Assembly: GCF_000364705.1 (NCBI RefSeq)
Contig: NZ_AQOH01000311.1
Location: 1-47,740 of the forward strand
Direction of reading: 5' to 3'
From: Pseudomonas fuscovaginae SE-1
GTDB taxonomy: Bacteria > Pseudomonadota > Gammaproteobacteria > Pseudomonadales > Pseudomonadaceae
DNA length: 47,740 nt
Part shown: in pieces, positions 16,722 through 25,231 of the stretch
How positions within the stretch are numbered: position 1 is the first letter of the stretch
Layout: the number at the start of each line of letters is the position of its first letter
The notes under the pieces: model-generated
Database searches by the model: none
What the model was told of the DNA's origin: nothing
What the model saw: only the letters and a program-made list of their open reading frames with translations
Made by a program: the position numbers and the translations under genes

Positions 16722-17641
16722 ATGCCTGAGATCTATCACTTCTTCCAACAGCTGGTTAATGGCCTGACCATTGGCAGCACCTATGCCTTGATAGCCATTG
16801 GCTACACAATGGTTTACGGCATCATTGGAATGATCAACTTCGCCCATGGCGAGGTCTACATGATTGGTTCCTACGTGGCCTTCATCGTCCTTGCCGGGCT
16901 GGCCATGATGGGTATCCACTCCCTGCCGCTGCTGATGACCGCCGCGTTCATCGCGACGATCGTCGTGACCAGTGCCTATGGCTACAGCATCGAACGCGTC
17001 GCCTACCGCCCCTTGCGCGGCAGCAACCGTCTGATCCCGCTGATTTCCGCCATCGGCATGTCGATTTTCCTGCAGAACACCGTACTGCTGTCCCAGGACT
17101 CCAAGGACAAGTCCATTCCCAACCTGATCCCGGGGAGCCTTTCCTTCGGCCCAGGGGGCGCAGAAGAAGTACTGATTTCCTACATGCAGATCCTGGTTTT
17201 CGTGATCACCCTGATCGCCATGACCGGCCTGACCCTGTTCATCTCCCGTTCTCGCCTGGGCCGTGCCTGTCGCGCCTGCGCCGAAGACATCAAGATGGCC
17301 AACCTGCTGGGGATCAACACCAACAACATCATCGCCCTGACCTTCGTCATCGGTGCCGCCCTCGCCGCGGTCGCCGCCGTGCTGCTGAGCATGCAGTACG
17401 GGGTCATCAACCCCAACGCCGGCTTCCTGGTGGGCCTGAAGGCCTTCACCGCCGCCGTACTGGGTGGCATCGGCAGCATTCCGGGCGCCATGCTCGGCGG
17501 GTTGGTACTGGGTGTGGCCGAAGCCTTTGGCGCCGATGTGTTCGGCGACCAGTACAAGGATGTGGTGGCGTTCGGTCTTCTGGTTCTGGTGCTGTTGTTC
17601 CGTCCGACCGGCATCCTGGGCCGTCCGGAGGTTGAGAAAGT

Positions 17642-17645
<4 letters not shown>
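16722..17645 (+). CDS. braD: Branched-chain amino acid ABC transporter permease BraD (LivH)
   Basis: 307 residues with about eight hydrophobic segments. It starts MPEIYHFFQQLVNGLTIGS and carries YALIAIGYTMVYGIIGMINFAHG, split across TM1-2, the LivH signature. The EAA-like cytoplasmic loop GRACRACAEDIKMANLLGIN couples to the ATPases. AGGAG lies ahead of the ATG. The stop overlaps the braE start (ATGA). It forms the inner-membrane channel with BraE. Confidence 0.97.
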
Positions 17646-18891
<1,246 letters not shown>

Positions 18892-18895
<4 letters not shown>

Positions 18896-19659
18896 GCCGC
18901 GAGATCCTGAAAGTCGAAAACTTGAGCATGCGCTTCGGCGGCCTGCTGGCGGTCAACGGCGTGGCCCTGACCGTGAAAGAGAAACAGGTCGTGGCCCTGA
19001 TCGGTCCCAACGGGGCGGGCAAGACCACGGTGTTCAACTGCCTGACCGGCTTCTACAAGCCGAGCGCCGGCAGCATCGTCCTCGATGGCCAGCCGATCCA
19101 GGGCCTGACCGGCCACGAGATCGCCCGCAAGGGCGTGGTGCGGACCTTCCAGAACGTGCGCCTGTTCAAGGACATGACCGCCGTGGAAAACCTGCTGATC
19201 GCCCAGCACCGCCACCTGAACACCAACTTCCTGGCCGGGCTGTTCAAGACCCCGGCGTTCCGCAAAAGCGAGCAGGAGGCCATGGAATACGCCGCGTACT
19301 GGCTGGACAAGGTCAACCTGACCGAGTTCGCCAACCGCCCGGCCGGCACCCTGGCCTATGGTCAGCAGCGTCGTCTGGAGATCGCCCGCTGCATGATGAC
19401 CCGCCCACGGATCCTCATGCTCGACGAACCGGCGGCCGGCCTGAACCCCAAGGAAACCGACGACCTCAAGGCGCTGATCAGTGTGCTGCGCGAGGAGCAC
19501 GGCGTGACCGTGCTGCTGATCGAGCACGACATGAAACTGGTCATGAGCATCTCCGACCATATCGTGGTGATCAACCAGGGCACGCCGCTGGCCGATGGCA
19601 CGCCACAACAGATCCGCGACAATCCCGATGTGATCAAAGCCTACCTGGGGGAAGCGTAA
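18892..19659 (+). CDS. braF: Branched-chain amino acid ABC transporter ATPase BraF (LivG)
   Basis: 255 residues. Walker A GPNGAGKTT (about 42-50), Q-loop in RTFQNVRLF, ABC signature LAYGQQRRLEIAR (a LivG-type variant of LSGGQ), Walker B ILMLDEPAAGLNP and the H-loop in LLIEHDMKLV are all seen. It energises BraDE together with BraG. The next gene starts immediately after its stop. Confidence 0.97.
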
Positions 19660-20361
19660 ATGCTGCAGTTCGAAAACGTTTCCACCTTCTACGGCAAGAT
19701 CCAGGCCCTGCACAGCGTCAACGTGGAGGTTCGCCAGGGCGAGATCGTCACCCTGATCGGCGCCAACGGCGCGGGCAAGTCGACCCTGCTGATGACCCTC
19801 TGCGGTTCGCCGCGGGCCCACAGTGGCAGCATCCGCTACCTGGGTGAAGAGCTGGTGGGGCAGGAGTCCTCGCAGATCATGCGCAAGAGCATCGCGGTGG
19901 TGCCGGAAGGCCGCCGCGTGTTCTCGCGCCTGACCGTCGAGGAAAACCTCGCCATGGGCGGTTTTTTCACCGACAAGGGCGACTACCAGGAGCAGATGGA
20001 CAAGGTCCTGGGCCTGTTCCCGCGACTCAAGGAACGCTTCAGCCAACGCGGCGGCACCATGTCCGGCGGCGAGCAGCAGATGCTCGCCATCGGCCGCGCG
20101 CTGATGAGCAAGCCCAAGCTGCTGCTGCTCGACGAGCCGTCGCTGGGCCTGGCCCCGATCATCATCCAGCAGATCTTCGATATCATCGAACAACTGCGCA
20201 AGGACGGTGTGACGGTGTTCCTGGTGGAGCAGAACGCCAATCAGGCGCTGAAGATCGCCGATCGTGCCTACGTGCTGGAAAACGGCCGGGTGGTGATGGA
20301 AGGCAGCGGCAATGACCTGCTGACCGACCCGAAAGTCCGCGAGGCGTACCTGGGCGGTTGA
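19660..20361 (+). CDS. braG: Branched-chain amino acid ABC transporter ATPase BraG (LivF)
   Basis: 233 residues, the LivF length. Walker A GANGAGKST, Q-loop region VPEGRRVFSRLTVEENL (a LivF hallmark), signature MSGGEQQMLAIGRAL, Walker B LLLLDEPSLGLAP and an H-loop replaced by Gln in FLVEQNANQAL, as is normal in LivF. It follows braF with no gap and closes the operon before a terminator. Confidence 0.97.
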   Translation: MLQFENVSTFYGKIQALHSVNVEVRQGEIVTLIGANGAGKSTLLMTLCGSPRAHSGSIRYLGEELVGQESSQIMRKSIAVVPEGRRVFSRLTVEENLAMGGFFTDKGDYQEQMDKVLGLFPRLKERFSQRGGTMSGGEQQMLAIGRALMSKPKLLLLDEPSLGLAPIIIQQIFDIIEQLRKDGVTVFLVEQNANQALKIADRAYVLENGRVVMEGSGNDLLTDPKVREAYLGG

Positions 20362-20381
20362 TTCCGCTACGGTGCAACGAG

Positions 20382-20407
20382 AAAGGCCCCGTTCCGTCGG
20401 GGCTTTT
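20382..20407 (+). terminator. Rho-independent terminator of the bra operon
   Basis: AAAGGCCCCG and CGGGGCTTTT pair around a 6-nt loop, ending in a short T-run, 20 bp after the braG stop. It separates the importer from the bufferin operon. Confidence 0.85.
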
Positions 20408-20443
20408 CTTTGCCCGGAACATCGTGTCCGTACCCTCGCCGCC

Positions 20444-20457
20444 CATAATCGATTATG
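20444..20457. promoter_or_regulatory. Perfect 14-bp palindrome upstream of bufA
   Basis: CATAATCGATTATG is a perfect palindrome 70 bp before the bufA start and is AT-rich in a GC-rich setting. It lies between the bra terminator and bufA, so it is a candidate operator or promoter element of the bufferin operon. No matching regulator gene adjoins. Confidence 0.4.
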
Positions 20458-20527
20458 TTGGCCGCACCCCGCCTATCCTCGCGGCCCACGCCAGACAGGC
20501 AGGCGCCCTCTTCAATTGGAGATCGAC

Positions 20528-20833
20528 ATGAGCAACGCCACCAGCCGTACGCTGTCCGCCGCCACTCTCGCCCTGACCCTGAGTTCCGCCCTGAGCATCG
20601 CCGCACTGCCAATGACCGCTCACGCCGAAGACACCGAAAAATGCTTCGGCGTCGCCCCCAAGGGCCAGAACGACTGCGCCGCCGGCGCCGGTACCAGTTG
20701 CGCCGGGACTTCCACCCAGGACAATCAGGGCAGCGCCTGGAAACTGGTGCCCAAGGGCACCTGCGAGAAGACCGCCAGCAGTACCTCGCCAACCGGCTTC
20801 GGCCAGTTGCAGGCCTTTACCGAAAAAGGCTGA
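20528..20833 (+). CDS. bufA: Bufferin-type precursor peptide (BufA1, DUF2282)
   Basis: 101 residues. A long signal peptide (about 1-33, hydrophobic LALTLSSALSIAALPMT, cut after AHA) is followed by a mature part with four cysteines: Cys39 (EKCFGVA), Cys50 (QNDCAAG), Cys58 (TSCAGTS) and Cys79 (KGTCEK). This is the DUF2282 pattern. Such peptides (bufferins) are ribosomal natural products whose core cysteines are changed by a DUF692 iron oxidase and which buffer copper in the periplasm. The start follows GGAG and encodes the signal peptide; the longer frame from 20372 has no such features. bufB begins 12 bp downstream. Metal specificity here is inferred from the family. Confidence 0.9.
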   Translation: MSNATSRTLSAATLALTLSSALSIAALPMTAHAEDTEKCFGVAPKGQNDCAAGAGTSCAGTSTQDNQGSAWKLVPKGTCEKTASSTSPTGFGQLQAFTEKG

Positions 20834-20845
20834 TCCCGGTCGAAA

Positions 20846-21718
20846 ATGCCGACTTTCCCGCAAGCCGCAACCACGGTTCAGCAGCTCCCGCCCCGTGCCG
20901 GGCTGGGGCTCAAGGCCGAGCACTTCCAGGCGGTACTGGACAGTCGTCCCGAGCTCGGGTTCTTCGAGGTGCATGCCGAGAACTACATGGTCGCCGGCGG
21001 CCCATTCCATCACTACCTGGGGCTGATCCGCGAGCGCTATCCGCTGTCGCTGCACGGCGTCGGCCTGTCCATCGGCGGCGAAGGCCCCTTGGACCGGCAA
21101 CACCTCGAGCGCCTGGCCAGGCTGATCGAGCGTTACCAGCCACAATCCTTTTCCGAACACCTGGCCTGGTCGAGCCACGGCCCGGTGTTTCTCAACGACC
21201 TGCTGCCACTGGCCTACGAGCCGACCAGCCTGCAGCGGGTCTGCGAACATGTCGACCAGGTACAGAACACCCTGAAACGCCCGATGCTGCTGGAAAATCC
21301 GGCGACCTACCTGCAATTCCAGCGCTCGACCCTGGACGAGACGGACTTCATCACCGAGGTCATCCGCCGCACCGGCTGTGGCCTGCTGCTGGACGTGAAC
21401 AACGTGCATGTCTCCTGCGTCAACCATCAACGCGATGCACTGGCCTACATCGAGGCCCTGCCATTGCATGCCGTGGGCGAGATTCACCTGGCGGGTTTTG
21501 CCGAAGACCGTGACAACCTCGGCGACCGCCTGCTGATCGACGATCACGGCGCGCCGATCGATCCGGCGGTCTGGAACCTGTACCAGCAGGTGCTGGCCAG
21601 GACTGGCGCGCAGCCGACCCTGATCGAACGCGACAACCATCTCCCCGCCTTCAGCGAACTGCTCGCCGAAGTCGACAGGGCCCAGGCCCTGCTCGATCGT
21701 GCCGAGGTACGCCGATGA
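20846..21718 (+). CDS. bufB: Multinuclear non-heme iron-dependent oxidase BufB (DUF692)
   Basis: 290 residues, the usual DUF692/MNIO length, with a TIM-barrel fold. Candidate metal ligands sit in the family motifs: EVHAENY (41-47), SLHGVGLSIGG (69-78, His70), SEHLAW (103-108), MLLENP (147-152, Glu150), DVNNVHVS (183-190), IHLAGF (213-218, His214), DDHGAPID (232-239, His234) and ERDNH (261-265). MNIO enzymes use two or three iron ions to oxidise cysteines of a precursor peptide, here very probably those of BufA. The gene lies 12 bp after bufA and overlaps bufC by 4 bp. It acts in the cytoplasm before export of the peptide. Confidence 0.93.
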   Translation: MPTFPQAATTVQQLPPRAGLGLKAEHFQAVLDSRPELGFFEVHAENYMVAGGPFHHYLGLIRERYPLSLHGVGLSIGGEGPLDRQHLERLARLIERYQPQSFSEHLAWSSHGPVFLNDLLPLAYEPTSLQRVCEHVDQVQNTLKRPMLLENPATYLQFQRSTLDETDFITEVIRRTGCGLLLDVNNVHVSCVNHQRDALAYIEALPLHAVGEIHLAGFAEDRDNLGDRLLIDDHGAPIDPAVWNLYQQVLARTGAQPTLIERDNHLPAFSELLAEVDRAQALLDRAEVRR

Positions 21719-22488
21719 GTGGCCAGGCCCCGTTCAGCGCGGCGCTGCTCGACTCGCGACTGCCTTGCCCGCCAGGCCTGTACAGCCAAAACGGCGCCGA
21801 CCCGGCCAGCCGTTTCGCGGTATACCGCAACAACGTCCAGAGCTCGTTGATCAATGCCCTGGCCGACAGCTACCCGGTGGCCAGGGCCCTGGTCGGCGAC
21901 GAGTTCTTCCGCGCCATGGCCGCGCTGCATGTCCGCCAGAACCCGCCCGGCAGTCCGATCCTCAATGACTACGGCCGGGACTTCGACACCTTCATCCGCG
22001 GCTTCGCGCCAGCGGCGAGCGTGCCTTACCTGGCCGATGTCGTCCGCCTGGAGCGCTTGCGGATCAACGCCTACCACGCTGGCGATACAACGCCCCTGAG
22101 CCCGGAACAGATCGCCCCGCACCTGGCCGATCCGCAATCCCTGGGCAGCCTGCTGGTCAGCCTGCACCCCAGCGTCGCGGTACTGGAGTCGCCCTATGCG
22201 ATGCTGTCCATCTGGCTCGCGCACCATGGCGAAGGCCGGTTGGAGCAGGTCGACCCGGACCAGGGTGAGGCGGCACTGGTGCTGCGTTGCCAGTGGCAGG
22301 TCGAAGTGTTCAGGATCGAGCACGGCAGCCTGGTATTCATCCGCGAACTGCTCGATGGCCAGCCGCTGGAAACTGCCATGACCCAGGCCCATGCGGCCAG
22401 CCCCGCCTTCGATCCGGCCCGGACGCTGGGCCTGCTGATCCGCCATGGCGCCATTACCCGGCTACAGGCAGCGGCCGCATCCGCCTGA
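21715..22488 (+). CDS. bufC: BufC, partner of the DUF692 oxidase (DUF2063 domain)
   Basis: 257 residues. The N-terminal DUF2063 domain (PF09836, often labelled putative DNA-binding) is recognised by RFAVYRNNVQSSLINALADSY-type sequence at about 33-53, GDEFFRAMAALHV and the proline-rich GSPILNDYG. In DUF692 systems this protein binds the precursor and helps present it to the oxidase, so the DNA-binding label is probably misleading. It is translationally coupled to bufB (ATGA). A DoxX-like membrane gene (bufD) that accompanies some such operons is absent. A hairpin starts 2 bp after the stop. Confidence 0.88.
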   Translation: MSGQAPFSAALLDSRLPCPPGLYSQNGADPASRFAVYRNNVQSSLINALADSYPVARALVGDEFFRAMAALHVRQNPPGSPILNDYGRDFDTFIRGFAPAASVPYLADVVRLERLRINAYHAGDTTPLSPEQIAPHLADPQSLGSLLVSLHPSVAVLESPYAMLSIWLAHHGEGRLEQVDPDQGEAALVLRCQWQVEVFRIEHGSLVFIRELLDGQPLETAMTQAHAASPAFDPARTLGLLIRHGAITRLQAAAASA

Positions 22489-22489
22489 T

Positions 22490-22518
22490 TAGTGTGGTGT
22501 TTCAGAAATACCACACTA
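22490..22518. terminator. Perfectly foldable hairpin after bufC
   Basis: TAGTGTGGTGTTTC and GAAATACCACACTA form a 14-bp inverted repeat (one G/T mismatch) with a one-base centre. No T-tract follows, so it may be an mRNA 3' stabiliser, a terminator or an insertion target. Its last bases overlap the left end of the MITE-like repeat. Confidence 0.5.
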
Positions 22519-22661
22519 GGCTCTGCCTGAAAAATCTTGATGCTCGGTGATGCTGCGTTGAAAACCGCCTCGGAATGCTCATTTACTCCAGTAAACTCCG
22601 CTTCCTCGGCGGTTTTCGCCTTGCCTAACCTTCGCCTCAAGACTTTTCAGACAAAGCCTAG
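22516..22661. repeat. MITE-like 146-bp repeat with terminal inverted repeats
   Basis: The ends CTAGGCTCTGCCTGAAAAAT (to 22540) and its inverse at 22637-22661 match at 22 of 25 positions and both start with CTAG. The interior is itself a long hairpin (AAAACCGCCTCGG at 22561 against CCTCGGCGGTTTT at about 22605-22617, with ATTTACT/AGTAAA at the tip). It encodes nothing credible and looks like a non-autonomous element or structured repeat of the kind scattered in Pseudomonas genomes. The right end contains the stop codon of the adjoining LysR gene. Confidence 0.75.
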
Positions 22662-23563
22662 GGCTCGAGCCGCTCCAGCGCCTCGCTGCTGCGCTTGAAC
22701 CAGCCGACCAGATAGTCGGCCAGCACCTGGGTGCGTCGGGGCAGTCCACCCTGGTAGGGATGCACCAGGTATGCCGGCATGTCGCGGGTGCGATAGTCGC
22801 GCAGCAGCCAGCGCAAACGCCCATCGGCCAGTTCCGTGGCCAAGGCGTAGGACGGCAGCCTGGCTATACCGGCACCGGCCAGCGCAGCCTGCTTCAGCAG
22901 GCTGTAGTGGTTGCTGGCGAACGGGCCGGCGACCCGCACCCGCAGCAACTCATGCTGACGATGGTACTGCCACTCCTCGCGGCCACTGTAGTGGCTGTTG
23001 AGCAGGCAGCGATGATGGGTGAGTTCCTGGGGCGTTTGCGGTTCACCAAAGGCCTCCAGATAAGCGGGGCTGGCGCAGGTCAGCTCGTTCATCACCAGCA
23101 GCGGACGAGCGACCAGGCGCTCATCGCTGCCGATCTCGGTGCGAATCGCCAGGTCGAAGCCCTCGCGCACCAGGTCACGGAAACTGTTGCTCAGGTCCAA
23201 CTCGATCTGCACATCGGGGTAGTCCCGGGAGAACTCCAGCAGCAGCCCATCGAAGAAGGTTTCGCCAAGGGACACCGGCACCGTCATGCGCACGGGGCCG
23301 GCGAGATCGTCCTTGAGCCGGGCCAGCGCCTGGCGCGCACGCTCCACCTGCATCACCAGCGCCTGAGCCTGGGGCAGCAGCGCCGCACCGGCTGCGGTGA
23401 GGCTCAGGCGCCGGGTGGTACGGTGCAGGAGCTGCACCGAGAACTGCGTTTCCAGATGGCTGATGCGTTTGGACAACTGTCCCTTGCTGCACCCCAACTG
23501 CTGGGCGGCAAGGGTGAAACTGCCGGCCTCGACCAGCACGGCGAAAGCCGCCAGGTCATCCAT
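22658..23563 (-). CDS. LysR-family transcriptional regulator (CrgA-like)
   Basis: 301 residues from the ATG at 23563 (MDDLAAFAVLVEAGSFTLAA); a TTG three codons upstream is possible. Winged HTH: AAQQLGCSKGQLSKRISHLE, about residues 19-38, then the effector domain (about 90-295) of the CrgA/DhcR-like class. It is divergent from the SDR gene at 23678, 114 bp away, so it likely controls that gene and itself. Its TAG stop lies inside the terminal CTAG of the MITE-like repeat, so insertion may have set the present C-terminus (RLEP); the length is nevertheless normal for the family. Confidence 0.87.
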   Translation of the reverse strand: MDDLAAFAVLVEAGSFTLAAQQLGCSKGQLSKRISHLETQFSVQLLHRTTRRLSLTAAGAALLPQAQALVMQVERARQALARLKDDLAGPVRMTVPVSLGETFFDGLLLEFSRDYPDVQIELDLSNSFRDLVREGFDLAIRTEIGSDERLVARPLLVMNELTCASPAYLEAFGEPQTPQELTHHRCLLNSHYSGREEWQYHRQHELLRVRVAGPFASNHYSLLKQAALAGAGIARLPSYALATELADGRLRWLLRDYRTRDMPAYLVHPYQGGLPRRTQVLADYLVGWFKRSSEALERLEP

Positions 23564-23677
23564 TTCACTCAAGGAATTGTTTCCAAAAGAAAACCAAAGG
23601 TTGCCTATTAGCCCGCTTATCCGCGGAAAAATCCAGCCTAGACTGAACGCTCAACCCTTTACTGGAGCAAGCGCAGG

Positions 23678-24277
23678 ATGAAAATTCTCTTGATTGGTGC
23701 CCAGGGCACCATCGGTTCGGCCATCGCAAGGGAACTGGCCCCACGACATGAGATCGTCAAGATCGGGCGCACCAGCGGCGACCTGCACGTGGATATCGGC
23801 GACAGCGCCTCGATTCGCCAACTGTTCGAGCGGACCGGCAAGTTCGATGCACTGATCTGCGCAGCCGGCAACGTCAAATTCGCCCCACTGGCCGACCTGA
23901 CCGAAGAGGATTTCGCCGTGGGTCTGCAGGACAAGCTGATGGGCCAGGTCAACCTGGTGCGGATCGGCAGCGAATACGCCAACGATGGCGCATCGTTCAC
24001 CCTGACCACCGGCATCCTCAGCCATGACCCGATCCTTTTCGGTGCCTCGGCCAGCCTGGTCAACGGCGCCATCGACAGTTTCGTCAGGGCGGCGGCGATC
24101 GAGTTGCCACGGGGCCTGCGGATCAACTCGGTGAGCCCGACGGTGCTGGTCGAGGCGATGGACAAGTACGCGCCCTACTTCCGCGGCTTCAAGCCGGTAC
24201 CGGCGGTGGACGTGGCCCTGGCCTACGCCAAGAGTGTCGAAGGCCTACAGACCGGCCAGACCTATCGCGTCGGCTGA
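23678..24277 (+). CDS. Atypical short-chain dehydrogenase/reductase family protein
   Basis: 199 residues, shorter than classical SDRs (~250). The cofactor-binding glycine motif is GAQGTIGSAIA (8-18) and an NAG-like CAAGNVKF follows. The catalytic Tyr-x-x-x-Lys is absent: the aligned stretch is FGASASLVNGAIDSF, with Phe and Ala in the two key places. This matches the Lin1944-like SDR subgroup, in which standard active-site residues are missing and the function is unknown. It may be a redox sensor or use other chemistry. It is divergent from the LysR gene, which is its probable regulator. Confidence 0.85.
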   Translation: MKILLIGAQGTIGSAIARELAPRHEIVKIGRTSGDLHVDIGDSASIRQLFERTGKFDALICAAGNVKFAPLADLTEEDFAVGLQDKLMGQVNLVRIGSEYANDGASFTLTTGILSHDPILFGASASLVNGAIDSFVRAAAIELPRGLRINSVSPTVLVEAMDKYAPYFRGFKPVPAVDVALAYAKSVEGLQTGQTYRVG

Positions 24278-24310
24278 GCCCTGCTGCAGTCCATCTGCCA
24301 ACCCTGGCCC

Positions 24311-24337
24311 CGTGGGAGCCGGCTTGCTGGCGATAGC
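24311..24337 (+). repeat. Single REP element, type B
   Basis: CGTGGGAGCCGGCTTGCTGG followed by CGATAGC resembles one arm of the type B REPIN at 36993-37089. No inverted partner is found within 100 bp, so it is a solitary or decayed unit. Confidence 0.65.
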
Positions 24338-24447
24338 GCCGGGTCAGACACCCGTGGCGACTGCAGGCCCGGTGTCCGCAGGTTCACCGCAAGGCTTGTG
24401 ATGCGAACCCAGGCTGGGTAACGTGGCGGCACTTGCCAGGAGACCCG

Positions 24448-25122
24448 ATGATGCGTGCCGCCCGTTCCTTGATGATTTTCGCCCTGCCCCTGTTCGCCGC
24501 CGGTTGCCAGATGCTCGCCCCCGGCGGCCCGCACCCCACGGCCGGACTGAACCGCATGCAGGGCGAACTGAGCCGCGTCGATGGCAAGCTGCTGTTCCAG
24601 CCTTGTCAGGAACAACGCCGCTTCGTCGTCAACGACAGCGGTAACACCAGCATCGCCCAGCAAGCCGCGACCTTCGCCGGCAAGCCCGGCAAACTGTTCG
24701 TCGACCTGCGTGGCAGCTTCTCGTCGAGCAAGGCCGACGGCTCCGACGGCCAGTTGAACCTGCAGCAGCTTTACCGCCTGGAACGCGACACCGGCGGCTG
24801 CGCCGACCTCGACTTCCGGCGCCAGACGGTGATCGCCAGCGGCCATGGCCCGGACTGGTCGTTCAAGGCCAGCGGCAAGGGCATGATCCTCGAGCGCGAC
24901 AAGCAGCCCCCGCTGGTCCTGCCCTACCTGGAAGAGCAATTGGGTGACGGGCGCTTCAGCCTGAGCACCGAAGCCAACAACCAGCACATCGAACTGTGGG
25001 TGGCGCCGCAGCGCTGCGTCGACAGCACCAACGGCAGCGTCCGCCACCTCAGCGCCGAATTGCGCATCAACGGCCAGGTTCAGCGCGGCTGCGCCACGTT
25101 CGGCGGCGCGCGCAACGACTGA
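24448..25122 (+). CDS. Putative lipoprotein
   Basis: 224 residues. The signal peptide MMRAARSLMIFALPLF ends in the lipobox AAGC, with the lipidated Cys in AAGCQML; Gln-Met after Cys gives no inner-membrane retention Asp, so outer-membrane sorting is expected. The rest resembles the COG3650-type periplasmic lipoproteins that bind or display a small beta fold: QGELSRVDGKLLFQPC early and a C-terminal region with two cysteines (QRCVDS, RGCATF) that may pair. AGGAG stands 5 nt before ATG 24448. Function unknown. Confidence 0.75.
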   Translation: MMRAARSLMIFALPLFAAGCQMLAPGGPHPTAGLNRMQGELSRVDGKLLFQPCQEQRRFVVNDSGNTSIAQQAATFAGKPGKLFVDLRGSFSSSKADGSDGQLNLQQLYRLERDTGGCADLDFRRQTVIASGHGPDWSFKASGKGMILERDKQPPLVLPYLEEQLGDGRFSLSTEANNQHIELWVAPQRCVDSTNGSVRHLSAELRINGQVQRGCATFGGARND

Positions 25123-25231
25123 TTCGGACCGGCAGTCATTCAAGCCTCACGGAAAACCGCCGTTGAGGCTTATAATCTCCGGTTTGTCGTAAAGCCGGCG
25201 CGCCCGCGTGGCCCGCATACTGGACCCTGTC

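Noticed and set aside
22194..22640. 148-codon minus-strand ORF across bufC and the MITE-like repeat
   Set aside because: Its beginning is antisense to bufC and the rest is repeat sequence that recurs in Pseudomonas as non-coding DNA.
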